From the NCBI RefSeq assembly GCF_028745515.1, contig NZ_JAQZSG010000004.1:62001-126000 (forward strand): DNA of 64,000 nt, in the 5' to 3' direction. Source of the DNA: Paenibacillus thermotolerans (GTDB taxonomy: Bacteria; Bacillota; Bacilli; Paenibacillales; YIM-B00363). Position 1 is the first letter of the stretch. Each line of letters starts with the position of its first letter. The position numbers and the translations under genes were made by a program. The notes below the pieces were generated by a model. It did no database searches. It was given only the letters and a program-made list of their open reading frames with translations, and had not been told where the DNA came from. Shown in pieces: positions 26,783-36,804 of the stretch.

Positions 26783-28648
26783 TTATTTCGCGCCGTGTCG
26801 TTCCGGCAGCGAATCCAAATATTGATCGTTCAGCTGCAGCAGCTTGACGATTTTGATGAAATCGTCTTTATACAGCATCGGGTCGGTCGCCACTGAAGGA
26901 TCCGCCGGATTGCGAATCGGAATGACCGTGCCTTCGCCGAACGTTTCGCCCGAGATGTACATAATCTCGTCGTTAATGAACGAGCCGGTCGGCAAGTAAT
27001 AACGGCTTCCAAGCACGTTATGCGGGTAATTGATCAAATCTTGGCCGAAATAGACGTGGTTGTCGAGCGATACGCCGAGCAGGTTGGCGATCGTCGGCAT
27101 GAAATCGACTTGCCCGCCGACCTGTTCGAATCTCTCGCCCCCGTCGGTCACACCCGGAATCGTAATGATGAACGGAATATTATGGGCGGTGCGCACGTCA
27201 TATTCTTTGCCGATTTCGGCTTCCAGCAGCATACGCTCGTTGTCCGTCAAGTTATTCGGCGACACGCCGAAGTGATCTCCGTATACGACGAGCATGCAAT
27301 TGTCCCACATTCCCGCGGCCTTCAATTCTTCGATGAACATGCCGAGCGCGCGGTCGGCGTAATTGGTCATCTTGATGTAATTGCCCAAATCCGTCCCTTC
27401 CCAGCCTTCCGGAAGGGCGAGCATTTCTTTTCCTTCCGGCGGAATGAACGGATGGTGAGAGCTCATCGAAATAAGCTGAGCATAAAAGGGCCGGCCTTCG
27501 TCCTGATACTTTTCCAGCTGCTCGATCGTCTTCTCGTACAGCACCTCGTCGGAGGCCCCGAAGGCGATCGTATCCTCTTCGCCGAAGTACTGTTTGTCGA
27601 AGTAACGGTCAAAGCCGAGCGCCGGATACAATTGATTTCGATTCCAGAACTTCACGTCGTTCGTATGGAACGTAACCGCCGTATAGCCGAGTCCTTCCAG
27701 GATGCGCGGCAGACTCGGAATGCGTTTCGTTCCGTACATCTGAGACGCGCCGTTGTATGGAGGCGGATAGAACGACGTGTTCGAGATAAACTCGGCGTCC
27801 GACGTGTTGCCTTGGCTGATGGATTGAAACACGTTCGGGAAGTAGTAGCTGTCGCCGATCAGCTTGTTTAGAGCCGGTGTGAGCTCCTTGCCGTCGATTT
27901 CACGGCCGACCAGGAAATCTTGGAACGATTCCAGCTGCACGACAATGAGATTTCGTCCTTTGGCCGCACCGAACAATTGGCGAACATCCGGCTCCTCCAA
28001 ATGTTTCACCGCGCGGACCATCTCGGGAGTAACGGGACGGGCCGCCGCCTTCATCGTTCCCTCGCGAACTCCTGCTACAAGGGTGTGAACCTCGTAAGTG
28101 ACAAGCCCCATGCGCTCCGCTTGCTTCAGCTCGTTCAGCACGTTATCGTGCGCATACGCATAGGAAACCAAAGTTGCGGCGCAAACCAATAAGAGTACGG
28201 ATAATATGCCGGGGGAAACCCGAAAGTCCGAAAATTTCGGTCTCGCTTTGAAGAGCGCGAGCGCGAGCCAAAGGATGACATCCAACAAATAAAGAATATA
28301 AAGCGGCTTAAGCAAATCGAGAATACTGTCGCTGACGTCCAGCACTTGATGTGCCTGAAAAAATGCATGATACGTCACGACGATTCCGAATTGCCGGTAG
28401 TAAATAATGATGGCCAGCATACCGACGGACAATAGCGTATTGAGCACCAAGTACGCCTCGGTCTTTCTTTGGCGGAACAAGAGCTCGACCGGAATGAGAA
28501 ACAGCAATAAGGACGGCAGAGCGACGGCCAAACAATCCAGAGGATTGGCGTTGCCGAACACGAGGATCTGCAGTCCGTAATATTTAATGGTAAGAAATAA
28601 CGTAAATAAGAAAAACCGCGATTGCAAAAATGGTTTCCACCGCAGCAT
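26783..28648 (-). CDS. Lipoteichoic acid synthase family protein (LtaS-like sulfatase fold)
   Basis: A 621-residue protein with five N-terminal membrane helices (about 1-200) and an extracellular sulfatase-type domain. NLIVVQLESFQDFLVG holds the first metal-binding Glu, ISQGNTSDAEFISNTSFYP the nucleophilic Thr, and VVYGDHFGVSPNN the metal-binding Asp-His. The family polymerises glycerol phosphate from phosphatidylglycerol onto lipoteichoic acid or primes it. The start at 28648 is chosen because GGGGGAA precedes it. It is monocistronic with its own terminator; a LacI-family gene lies upstream on the same strand. Confidence 0.93.
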   Translation of the reverse strand: MLRWKPFLQSRFFLFTLFLTIKYYGLQILVFGNANPLDCLAVALPSLLLFLIPVELLFRQRKTEAYLVLNTLLSVGMLAIIIYYRQFGIVVTYHAFFQAHQVLDVSDSILDLLKPLYILYLLDVILWLALALFKARPKFSDFRVSPGILSVLLLVCAATLVSYAYAHDNVLNELKQAERMGLVTYEVHTLVAGVREGTMKAAARPVTPEMVRAVKHLEEPDVRQLFGAAKGRNLIVVQLESFQDFLVGREIDGKELTPALNKLIGDSYYFPNVFQSISQGNTSDAEFISNTSFYPPPYNGASQMYGTKRIPSLPRILEGLGYTAVTFHTNDVKFWNRNQLYPALGFDRYFDKQYFGEEDTIAFGASDEVLYEKTIEQLEKYQDEGRPFYAQLISMSSHHPFIPPEGKEMLALPEGWEGTDLGNYIKMTNYADRALGMFIEELKAAGMWDNCMLVVYGDHFGVSPNNLTDNERMLLEAEIGKEYDVRTAHNIPFIITIPGVTDGGERFEQVGGQVDFMPTIANLLGVSLDNHVYFGQDLINYPHNVLGSRYYLPTGSFINDEIMYISGETFGEGTVIPIRNPADPSVATDPMLYKDDFIKIVKLLQLNDQYLDSLPERHGAK

Positions 28649-28795
28649 CGTGTAATTCCCCCAGATTTGTATTTTGCACGATGACAATGTGTTTAATTAT
28701 AGCGCAGTGGATGATTTTTGCAACGCGGGACATAGAGTGATTTTTGCCATATTGTTCCTGTAAACGAGGTATTCTGCCTTTTCCCTTGCTTTACA

Positions 28796-29824
28796 TTATG
28801 ATTTCGCTATCCGCGCGGTCGATTCCCTTACGACCAGCCGATGCGGGATAATGTGACGTTTCGCCGATGTTGTGCTTTCGCCTTTGATCATGCGGATCAA
28901 TTCCTGAGAGGCCGTGTAACCGAGCTGATAAATACCGATGTCGATGCTTGTGATGGGAGGCGTTGCGAGCTCCGAAAATACGATGTTATTGAATGAAACG
29001 AGACTCATATCCGCCGGAACGGAATATCCGAGCTCGCCAAGGCCGCGAAGAATGCCGAAGGTGACGACATCGTCCACCACAACGAGTCCGGTCGGACGCT
29101 CGGGTAACCCCATAAGGAAAGACATCGCCCGATATCCGCTCTCTTGCAGAAATTCGCCCTCGACGATCCATTCGCTTTGGACCGGCAGCGAAGCCTCTTT
29201 CATCGCCTTCAAATAACCGTCCAGACGGTCGCGCGACACAATCAGGTTGCGGGGCCCGCTCACGAAGCCGATCCGTTCATGCCCCTGCATAATTAAATGC
29301 CTTGTAGCATCATATGCGGCAAGCACATTATCGTTATCGATCGAGAGAAGGTCCTCGAAATCCGGATTTCGTCCGATCAGCGCAAAAGGAAAATCGTATT
29401 CCTCCAACAGCGCAATGGCAGGATCGTTCGTTCTGGAGTACAACAGCAATATTCCGTCCGCCCGTCCGCCTTTTGCAAGCCTTGTAATCGTCTCCAGTTC
29501 TTCTCTTTCGGTCGTACCGGTTGCAATAAGCAAATCGTAGCCGGACCGGGTCGCTTGAGTAACGATGCCCCGAATCACTTCGGAGAAAAACTGGTTCAAG
29601 AACAGCTCGTCCGCCGGCCTTGGCAGCAGAACGGCGATCGTACGCGTAGTCCTCGATACTAGGCTTTTAGCCGCCATATTCGGATGATACCCGATTTCCT
29701 CCATAATTTTTTTCACTTTTTCAGATGTCGATTGACTGATTCTCGGATGATTGGAAATGACCCGCGAAACGGTGGATGGGGAAACCCCGGCCCGTTTGGC
29801 CACATCTTTGATCGTGACGACCAT
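28796..29824 (-). CDS. LacI family transcriptional regulator (MalR/CcpA-like)
   Basis: A 342-residue repressor. The helix-turn-helix is TIKDVAKRAGVSPSTVSRVI at residues 4-23, with the hinge helix AAKSLVSRTT near 51-60. The effector domain runs from TIAVLLPRP to the C-terminus, with DGILLLYSR, GHERIGFVSGP and TSIDIGIYQLGYTA. AGGAGAGG precedes the ATG. It is divergent from the maltodextrin-type operon, and several matching operator-like palindromes lie between them, so it very likely controls that operon and itself. The effector is unknown. Confidence 0.92.
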   Translation of the reverse strand: MVVTIKDVAKRAGVSPSTVSRVISNHPRISQSTSEKVKKIMEEIGYHPNMAAKSLVSRTTRTIAVLLPRPADELFLNQFFSEVIRGIVTQATRSGYDLLIATGTTEREELETITRLAKGGRADGILLLYSRTNDPAIALLEEYDFPFALIGRNPDFEDLLSIDNDNVLAAYDATRHLIMQGHERIGFVSGPRNLIVSRDRLDGYLKAMKEASLPVQSEWIVEGEFLQESGYRAMSFLMGLPERPTGLVVVDDVVTFGILRGLGELGYSVPADMSLVSFNNIVFSELATPPITSIDIGIYQLGYTASQELIRMIKGESTTSAKRHIIPHRLVVRESTARIAKS

Positions 29825-29902
29825 AGTTAACCTCTCCTATTTAATAAGAAGGAACTGTAAATGCATTCCATGCGGTGAATGATAGCATTTGCATAAACAA
29901 AC

Positions 29903-30217
29903 TGTGCAATCGTTTCCACTTGTAAATCTTATGTTAACTCACTGTTTTGGGGTTGTAAATATGCAAATATTTGTGCAAATTTGCGCAAAGGTGAAAAATT
30001 ATTTAAAAAGGAGCATTTGTGAGGAAATGTACGAATTTGACCGGAATTATAGTGATTTTCGTTAGATTTTGCGCAATGGAATGTGTGCAAACGATTGAGC
30101 GCTTACGCTATAATCAGGGCGAGCGAAATCGATAAAGCGTTTACATATCGATGCGGAAATATCGATAATATTCGCTGGGGATGCCGCTTTGCGCATGATT
30201 GCACAATCGTTTGCACA
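29903..30217. promoter_or_regulatory. Operators, cre and promoter of the maltodextrin-type operon
   Basis: The 544-base divergent gap carries three related sites with the core CAATCGTTT or its complement: TGTGCAATCGTTTCCAC (29903-29919), TGTGCAAACGATTGAGC (30084-30100) and TGCACAATCGTTTGCACA (30200-30217). A further TGCAAAT/TTTGCGCAA cluster is at 29961-29990. TATAAT at 30109-30114 lies just after the second site, so a bound repressor would cover the -35. ATAAAGCGTTTACA at 30132-30145 matches the cre consensus at 12 of 14 positions just downstream of the likely start. This fits local LacI-family plus CcpA control. Confidence 0.65.
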
Positions 30218-30368
30218 TTGTGTGCTGAAATGCGCCGCATTTTACCCTGTGGACAAGAGATCGGCTCATCCGGAGTTGCATAGCGGGTTATAACGCAAGT
30301 GCAAGCGCCGGGAGGCTGCAGCTCATCCAAAATAAATATTATATCAAGAAAGAGGGTCAAGCAATCCG

Positions 30369-31682
30369 ATGTTGAAGATGAAACCGTGGTTTGCGATGGT
30401 TCTGGCAGTCGTTCTTGCATTCTCGCTCGCAGCATGCGGCAGCAAAACGAACGATGAAACGACTGGAGCGGACGACTCCGCCGCAGTGGATCAAGAAGCT
30501 CCGGCTGACGACACTGCAGCTTCCACCGACTTGGTGCCTGAGGAAGGCGCAAAATTGTTGATTTGGGAATCCGCAGACCAGAAAGCTTTCATTGAAGCGG
30601 TAGGCAAAGCTTTCACCGAGAAATACGGCGTACCTGTCGAGTGGGTGGACGTAGGCCCGGATAAATCGATGGCGCAAATGATCACGGACGGCCCTGCAGG
30701 CGTAGGCGCAGACGTGTTCGCGGCAGTGCATGACCGCACGGGCTCCGGCGCAGCGGCAGGCGTAATTTTGCCGAACGACGTGTTCGAGCAGCAAACGAAA
30801 GACAGCGCATACCAGACTGCAATCGATGCGGTTACGTATGACGGCATGCTTTACGGATATCCGTACTCCGTTGAAACGACGGCAGTATACTACAACAAAG
30901 ATTTGATCCCTGAAGTGCCTGCTGACTGGAACGGCGTCGTGGAATTCGCTAAAACATTCAACAATGTTAACGAGCAAAAATACGCATATATGTGGGAAGC
31001 GGGCAACGGTTATTGGAGCTACGGCTTCTTCGGCGGATACGGCGCATACGTATTCGGCAACAACGGTACCGACGTGTCCGATATCGGCTTGAACAGCGAC
31101 AACGCCGTCGAAGCGGCGAAGTTTTTCCAAAGCTTGCGCGACATTCTTCCTTTCAAAACGGGCGACATTAACGGCGACGTAAAGAAGAGCTTGTTTGAAA
31201 AAGGTCAATTGGCTATGAACGTAAGCGGTCCGTGGGATAAAGAAACTTACAAGCAGCTTGTTCCGAACTTGGGTGTAGCACCTTACCCGAACCTTCCGAA
31301 CGGCCAGCCGATGAAGCCGTTCTCCGGCGTAAAAGCTTACTATGTCAACGCACACTCGAAGTTCCCGATTGCGGCTCGCTTGTTCGCGCAAATGGCTTCC
31401 TCCGCCGAGTGGCAGAAGAAAAACTACGAAATGACGGGCGTGCTTCCGGCCGACAAGACGCTTGGCGAAGACCCGTTGATCAAGAACGATCCGATCAGCG
31501 CCGGCTTCTTGAAGCAGTTCGAGAATTCCGTTCCGATGCCTTCGATTCCGGAAATGGCGAATTACTGGGCTCCGATGGAATCCGCGCTTGCTACGATGTG
31601 GAACGACGGTGCCGATCCGAAGAAAACGATGGATAACATGGTGAAGCAGTTTAAGGATTTGAACGCAACGGCAGCGCAATAA
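30369..31682 (+). CDS. Maltodextrin-type ABC transporter binding lipoprotein (MalE-like)
   Basis: A 437-residue family 1 solute-binding protein. The lipoprotein signal ends LAAC (Cys about 23), then an acidic linker to about residue 60. The domain follows: KLLIWESADQKAFIEAVGKAF, PAGVGADVFAAVHDR, YGYPYSVETTAVYYNKDLI and the C-terminal pattern AALATMWNDG-like (SALATMWNDGADPKKTMDNM) seen in cyclodextrin/maltose receptors. It delivers the sugar to MalFG-type permeases encoded next. As often in firmicutes, no ATPase gene is in the operon, implying a shared MsmX-like ATPase elsewhere. It is the first gene after the regulated promoter. Confidence 0.92.
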   Translation: MLKMKPWFAMVLAVVLAFSLAACGSKTNDETTGADDSAAVDQEAPADDTAASTDLVPEEGAKLLIWESADQKAFIEAVGKAFTEKYGVPVEWVDVGPDKSMAQMITDGPAGVGADVFAAVHDRTGSGAAAGVILPNDVFEQQTKDSAYQTAIDAVTYDGMLYGYPYSVETTAVYYNKDLIPEVPADWNGVVEFAKTFNNVNEQKYAYMWEAGNGYWSYGFFGGYGAYVFGNNGTDVSDIGLNSDNAVEAAKFFQSLRDILPFKTGDINGDVKKSLFEKGQLAMNVSGPWDKETYKQLVPNLGVAPYPNLPNGQPMKPFSGVKAYYVNAHSKFPIAARLFAQMASSAEWQKKNYEMTGVLPADKTLGEDPLIKNDPISAGFLKQFENSVPMPSIPEMANYWAPMESALATMWNDGADPKKTMDNMVKQFKDLNATAAQ

Positions 31683-31712
31683 TAAACATCATTAATCATG
31701 AGCGTTACCTGC

Positions 31713-31742
31713 ACCCGCCGATCTAGGTCGGCGGGTGTTTTC
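31713..31742 (+). terminator. Intercistronic hairpin between binding protein and permease genes
   Basis: ACCCGCCGA pairs perfectly with TCGGCGGGT around a 6-base loop and is followed by GTTTTCC. It probably lets part of the transcription stop after the binding protein gene, or protects that RNA, so the receptor is made in excess over the permeases. Confidence 0.75.
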
Positions 31743-31774
31743 CGAATAAGGCATTCTAAAGGGGTTGAACGATT

Positions 31775-33157
31775 ATGACGGACCGCATTGTACCCGGAGG
31801 GCAACAGTCCGGGGAGGCGCCTGCCGGACCGCAGCTTGCCGGCGGAAAGCCGTACGGCAAAACCGCGGCGATTCTGTCCTTGTTTGTGACCGGGGCCGGG
31901 CAGTTGTACCATAAGCAATACGGAAAAGGCTTGTTGTTTTTACTGACTTATATCGCGGGTTTGTATTTCTCGTTTACATCGTTGTTCGCAAATATCGCAG
32001 GTTTAATCACGCTTGGCGATACCCCATCCGGATTTGCCAAAAATAAGCAAGGCTTGACGGTCATGGTCCAAGGCGACCATTCCATATTCATGATGATTTA
32101 CGGTATTGCGTCTTTGCTCGTGTTTTTGATTTTTGTATTTATCCATGTAATGAACATTAGAGATGCATATGTGACGGGCGTGAAAAGAGAGCGCGGCGTT
32201 CCCGCTCCGTCTTTCAGGGAAACCGTTCGCCGCCTCCAAGATAAAAGTTTCCCTTATATGTTATTAACGATTCCGGGTCTCGGCGTTCTTTTCTTTACTA
32301 TAATGCCGATCATCTTTATGATTTTGCTTGCGTTCACAAACTATAACAAAGACCATCTTCCTCCGAAAAACTTGGTCGATTGGGTCGGCTTCAAAACGTT
32401 CTCGAATTTGCTCGTATACTCCCAATGGGCTTATACGTTCTGGAACGTACTGCTTTGGACCGTCATTTGGGCTGTTGTAGCGACGGTTACCTGCTACTTC
32501 GGCGGTATTCTCGTAGCGATGCTCATTCAGCAAAAAGGCGTCCGTTTCAAGGGCATGTGGCGAACGATCTTTATTTTGCCGTATGCCATTCCGCAGTTTA
32601 TTTCCTTGCTTATTATGAAAAATATGTTCAACTCCCAGCTCGGTCCGATCAATACGTATTTTCGGATGCTCGGCCTGCAAGGCTTGCCGTGGCTGAACGA
32701 CCCGTTCTGGGCGAAGGTTACGATCGTATTCGTTAATATGTGGCTCGGCATCCCGGTCTCCATGGTGCTTGTGCTGGGCATTTTGACTGCGATCCCGAAA
32801 GATTTGTACGAAGCGGCCGAGGTGGACGGCGCTTCCTCCTTCCAGAAGTTCCGGAACATTACGCTGCCTTATGTATTGTTCGCCACGGCGCCGCTGCTTA
32901 TTATGCAGTTTGCGGGCAACATCAACAACTTTAACGTCATTTATTTGCTTACCAAGGGCGACCCGAAAACCGGGGAGTTCGCGTTTGCCGGCACGACCGA
33001 TTTGCTCGTTACCTGGCTCTATAAGCTGACGCTCGATAATCAAATGTACAATATCGCATCGGCCGTCGGCATTTTGATCTTCCTCTTTATCGCGTCGTTC
33101 TCGATTTGGAATTTCCGCCGCACAAGGTCGTTTAAAGAGGAGGAAATGCTGCAATGA
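31775..33157 (+). CDS. Maltodextrin-type ABC permease (MalF-like)
   Basis: A 460-residue permease with an N-terminal cytosolic tail, an extra pair of helices (about 30-120) and the six-helix permease core from about 160. The ATPase-docking EAA loop is DLYEAAEVDGASSFQKFRNITLP. The N-terminal extension GQLYHKQYGKGLLFLL is a TM2-like segment common in firmicute MalF/GanP proteins. AAAGGGG precedes the ATG. Its end overlaps the second permease gene by four bases. It pairs with that protein to form the channel. Confidence 0.93.
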   Translation: MTDRIVPGGQQSGEAPAGPQLAGGKPYGKTAAILSLFVTGAGQLYHKQYGKGLLFLLTYIAGLYFSFTSLFANIAGLITLGDTPSGFAKNKQGLTVMVQGDHSIFMMIYGIASLLVFLIFVFIHVMNIRDAYVTGVKRERGVPAPSFRETVRRLQDKSFPYMLLTIPGLGVLFFTIMPIIFMILLAFTNYNKDHLPPKNLVDWVGFKTFSNLLVYSQWAYTFWNVLLWTVIWAVVATVTCYFGGILVAMLIQQKGVRFKGMWRTIFILPYAIPQFISLLIMKNMFNSQLGPINTYFRMLGLQGLPWLNDPFWAKVTIVFVNMWLGIPVSMVLVLGILTAIPKDLYEAAEVDGASSFQKFRNITLPYVLFATAPLLIMQFAGNINNFNVIYLLTKGDPKTGEFAFAGTTDLLVTWLYKLTLDNQMYNIASAVGILIFLFIASFSIWNFRRTRSFKEEEMLQ

Positions 33158-34002
33158 ATAAAACCCGCAACGCAATGAAGCTTACGCTCAGTTATATATT
33201 GCTGGCGATCATTACGATTATGGTGCTGTATCCGACGCTTTGGATCGTCATGTCGTCGTTCAAGGTGGGAAGTTCGCTGTTCAGCACTTCGCTTATTCCG
33301 GATCAATTCACGCTGCAGCATTACAAAGATTTGTTCGCGGACCGGGCGAATAAAGATTTTCGCTTCGTTCAGTGGTATTTCAATACGATTAAAGTGGCTA
33401 CAATTTCGATGCTTATCGGCACGCTCATTCAGCTGCTGACGGCATATGCGATTTCCCGGTACCGGTTTTACGGGCGCAAAGCGCTTATGTCGACGATTCT
33501 TGTATTGGGCATGTTCCCGGGCTTCATGTCGATGATCGCCGTGTACATTATTTTGATCCAATTGAATTTGCTCGGCACGCATTGGGCATTGATTCTCGTT
33601 TACTCGGCAGGCGCGGCGCTCGGCATGTTCGTCGCCAAAGGATATTTCGACACGCTTCCTAAGGCGCTGGAGGAATCGGCCCGTATTGACGGCGCCGGTC
33701 ACCTGACGATATTTTTCCGCATCTTCCTGCCGCTGTCCCGTCCGATTATGACGTACGTAGCGCTGACAACGTTCTCCGGGGCGTGGGTCGACTATATTTT
33801 TGCCCGGCTCATTCTAAGTAAAGCGAGAGATCAATGGACGCTGGCGGTCGGTCTTGTCGAAATGGTCGATTCTTACTCTTCGACCGAGTTCACGCTCTTT
33901 GCGGCAGGCTCCGTGCTTGCGGCGATTCCGGTTGCCTTGTTGTTTATGGGTCTGCAAAGGCTGCTCGTGCAAGGACTCACGGCCGGAGCGACCAAAGGAT
34001 GA
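33154..34002 (+). CDS. Maltodextrin-type ABC permease (MalG-like)
   Basis: A 282-residue six-helix permease. The EAA loop is LPKALEESARIDGAGHLTIFFRIFLPLSRP. The C-terminal FMGLQRLLVQGLTAGATKG matches the MalG tail that reaches the ATPase dimer. It overlaps its upstream partner (ATGA) and the downstream glycosidase gene, so all three are translationally coupled. Substrates are probably malto-oligosaccharides given the GH13 gene in the same operon, which is inference from context. Confidence 0.93.
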   Translation: MNKTRNAMKLTLSYILLAIITIMVLYPTLWIVMSSFKVGSSLFSTSLIPDQFTLQHYKDLFADRANKDFRFVQWYFNTIKVATISMLIGTLIQLLTAYAISRYRFYGRKALMSTILVLGMFPGFMSMIAVYIILIQLNLLGTHWALILVYSAGAALGMFVAKGYFDTLPKALEESARIDGAGHLTIFFRIFLPLSRPIMTYVALTTFSGAWVDYIFARLILSKARDQWTLAVGLVEMVDSYSSTEFTLFAAGSVLAAIPVALLFMGLQRLLVQGLTAGATKG

Positions 34003-35639
34003 GAATAGCGCGAACCTGGTTTGTGTTATTGCTTAGCTTGACGCTTCTGCTTCCCGGGTGTACGCAGCCGCAGAAGGCGGATGATTCGGAGGCCCGGGAA
34101 CCGGCGGAGGGGGCAACGTCGCCGTCCGATGCCGCTTTTTCGGCGGCTAATCAGCCATCGGACGTATATTATGAAATTTTCGTTCGGTCGTTCCGCGATT
34201 CGAACGGCGACGGCATCGGCGATTTGAACGGCGTGACCGAAAAGCTGGATTATTTGAAGGAGCTCGGCATTCACGGCATCTGGCTCATGCCCGTCAACCC
34301 GTCGCCGAGTTATCATGGATACGACGTAACCGATTATTACGGAATCAATCCGGATTACGGAACGATCGACGATATGAAGCGGCTGCTGGATGAGGCGCAT
34401 AAACGCAATATCAAGGTCATCATGGACCTTGTAATTAACCACACCAGCTCGCAGCACCCTTGGTTTACCGAATCCGCAGCAGGCGAGGACAGCCCGAAGC
34501 GCGACTGGTACGTATGGGCGGACGAAGACACCAACGTGGGCGAAAGCAGCGCCACCGGCGCGGCGAAAGCGTGGTACCCGAAGAACGGGGCGTACTACCT
34601 TGCACCGTTCTGGGACGGCATGCCGGATTTGAATATGGATAATCCCGATGTGCGCAATGAGCTGATTGCCGTCGGCAAGCATTGGCTGAACCTCGGAGCC
34701 GACGGCTTCCGTCTCGATGCGGCAAAGCATATTTACGACAATGTCGCCTCTGATAAAAACAATCCGAAGACGAAGGAAAAAAACATCGAATGGTGGCAGC
34801 AATTCCGCAAGGAGATGGAGCGGACCAAGCCTGACGTTGTGATGGTCGGCGAAGTTTGGGATTCGCCGGCCGTCGTCGCACCGTATTTCGATCATGCGAT
34901 GACGTCCGCCTTCAACTTCGATCTCGCCAATCGGATCATCGGGATGGTTCAGTCGGAGTCGAAGTCGAATCTGGCTTTTATGCTTGAGCGAATTTACACT
35001 TTGTATGCCGAAGCTTCGGGGGGAACGTTCTCCGATTCGACATTTTTGTCCAATCACGACCAAAACCGCGTCATGAGCGTGCTCGGCGGCAACGTCGACC
35101 ATGCGAAGATGGCTGCTGCGGTTCTGCTTACCTTGCCGGGGAATCCTTACCTTTATTACGGCGAAGAGCTCGGCATGAGCGGCATGAAGCCGGATGAGCA
35201 CATACGGGAACCGTTTCCTTGGACGAAGGACCGTTCGGTTGCGGGGAATACGAGCTGGCTCGTTCCTACCTTTAATAAGGACGGGGAGATTTCCGCAGAA
35301 GCGCTCATGGAGGACGGCCTATCGATATGGAACCATTACAAGCGGCTTATTCGATATCGGAATAGCGACAGAGCTTTGTACGAGGGCGGAATCGTGGAGT
35401 TCAAGCTAGACAATGCCAAGCTGGAATCGTTCGTTCGGGCCACGGAAGACGGGGACGCTTCGTTAGTCGTTCACAACCTGGGAGGAGAAGCGGCCGAAGC
35501 GGATTTGACCCAGGTTCCCGGCGGGGTGACGTTTCAGTCGATCCGCTTTGCGACGAAGGACGGAGCCGTCTTAGACGAGAACGGCCGGCTTTCGCTCCCC
35601 GGCTACGCTACCGTTATTATTAAACAAGAAAATAAATAA
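33999..35639 (+). CDS. GH13 alpha-amylase family lipoprotein
   Basis: A 546-residue glycoside hydrolase. A signal ends in LLLPGC (Cys about 18), so it is anchored outside the membrane. The four GH13 regions are visible: IMDLVINHT, GFRLDAAKHI with the nucleophile Asp, MVGEVWD with the acid/base Glu, and LSNHDQNR with the third acid. DSNGDGIGDLNG early on is typical of oligo-1,6-glucosidase/amylase relatives. It would cut starch-derived oligosaccharides at the cell surface for the linked importer. The start at 33999 overlaps the permease stop. A terminator follows. Confidence 0.93.
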   Translation: MRIARTWFVLLLSLTLLLPGCTQPQKADDSEAREPAEGATSPSDAAFSAANQPSDVYYEIFVRSFRDSNGDGIGDLNGVTEKLDYLKELGIHGIWLMPVNPSPSYHGYDVTDYYGINPDYGTIDDMKRLLDEAHKRNIKVIMDLVINHTSSQHPWFTESAAGEDSPKRDWYVWADEDTNVGESSATGAAKAWYPKNGAYYLAPFWDGMPDLNMDNPDVRNELIAVGKHWLNLGADGFRLDAAKHIYDNVASDKNNPKTKEKNIEWWQQFRKEMERTKPDVVMVGEVWDSPAVVAPYFDHAMTSAFNFDLANRIIGMVQSESKSNLAFMLERIYTLYAEASGGTFSDSTFLSNHDQNRVMSVLGGNVDHAKMAAAVLLTLPGNPYLYYGEELGMSGMKPDEHIREPFPWTKDRSVAGNTSWLVPTFNKDGEISAEALMEDGLSIWNHYKRLIRYRNSDRALYEGGIVEFKLDNAKLESFVRATEDGDASLVVHNLGGEAAEADLTQVPGGVTFQSIRFATKDGAVLDENGRLSLPGYATVIIKQENK

Positions 35640-35647
35640 AAAAAAAT

Positions 35648-35694
35648 CGGGCTGTCCTGCAAAATGTAACTTGCGCGGGACGGCTCGTTTTTTT
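35648..35694 (+). terminator. Terminator of the maltodextrin operon
   Basis: CGGGCTGTCCTGC pairs with GCGGGACGGCTCG (three wobbles) around a 14-base loop, then seven T residues. Confidence 0.85.
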
Positions 35695-35919
35695 GCAATT
35701 TTCACAATTTTATCTTGAAAACATCGGATTACCCCTTTAACATAGGAAATTATACTTATTTAAAATGATAGAACATTCTGTCTAAATAGAATTGTTGTAT
35801 CGCTCAAAAAGAGGAGTCATAACGGGAACTTATTTGCGGAGCGATGCGTCTATTAATAGGTTTAGCGAAAAAGGATCGACCGAAAAATGCAATCTCAGAC
35901 GGTGAAGGGGAAAGTCCTG

Positions 35920-36804
35920 ATGCAAAAGTGGATCATACGTATTTTATCTGTGCCTGTTGTAGCTTTTACTGCGGCCATGATCGGCTTGCTGCCCTTATTG
36001 GTCGTTCCGACTCCGGGCGGAGTCGGGCTCGCCTTCTCGAGCGCGTGGAGTGCGTTCGTGTCTTATGTCGCCGGACTGTTTACAGGGGAATCATGGAGAT
36101 TTTTTATTACAAAGAATGAGTTCAACTACTGGGATCAAATCGGAAGCTACGTGACCATTTCTCTGTTATATGTCGTTGTTGCGGCCATTATCGGCTTAAC
36201 GGTGGGGCTGCTGACAGGCATATGGTTTTCCTGGTCAAAGAGCGAATGGTGGAAGCGGTTGCTGGAGCTGACGAGCGTGCTGCCCGATTTCATCGTGATC
36301 CTGTTGCTGCAGTTCACCATCGTGGTCATCGCTCAGCGAACGGGAATGGTCCTGTTTAAAGTTGCGAACGTATCCGACGGGCAGCCTGCGATCGTGCTGC
36401 CGATTTTGTCGATGATCATTATTCCCGCCGTATTCATAACACGCAACGTTGCGCTGCAAATGCGCCTCACGCTGACGGAGGATTATATCGCGAATGCGAA
36501 AGCGCGGGGGATGGGACGGGGCTACATTTACTTCTTTCACGCCCTTCCGAACGTTATACCGTTTATTAGAGCCGATTTGCATAAGCTGATCGGGATTATT
36601 ATGAGCAACTTGTTTATTGTGGAATATTTTTACAATGTGAAAGGCGTTACGGCGCTGCTGTTTTCCAGCTCGTTCTCGTACTTCGGCGACTATCAGTACC
36701 CGCTTGTCGTGAATTGCTTGCTGACGCTTCTGGCCATATACGCCGCGATTTATGTTGTTATTCGTTTGTATATGAGCTTATGGGAAAGGGCGGTTGTCCG
36801 ATGA
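35920..36804 (+). CDS. Peptide/nickel-type ABC permease (DppB/OppB-like), orphan pair member 1
   Basis: A 294-residue permease with about six helices. The EAA-type loop EDYIANAKARGMGRGYIYFFHALPNVI is characteristic of oligopeptide/dipeptide permeases, and a large external loop lies between helices 1 and 2. ATG 35920 has GGGGAAAG upstream; ATG 35887 with AAGGAT is an alternative adding 11 residues. It overlaps the next permease by four bases. No binding protein or ATPase gene is in this operon, so the partners must be encoded elsewhere. Substrate unknown. Confidence 0.8.
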   Translation: MQKWIIRILSVPVVAFTAAMIGLLPLLVVPTPGGVGLAFSSAWSAFVSYVAGLFTGESWRFFITKNEFNYWDQIGSYVTISLLYVVVAAIIGLTVGLLTGIWFSWSKSEWWKRLLELTSVLPDFIVILLLQFTIVVIAQRTGMVLFKVANVSDGQPAIVLPILSMIIIPAVFITRNVALQMRLTLTEDYIANAKARGMGRGYIYFFHALPNVIPFIRADLHKLIGIIMSNLFIVEYFYNVKGVTALLFSSSFSYFGDYQYPLVVNCLLTLLAIYAAIYVVIRLYMSLWERAVVR

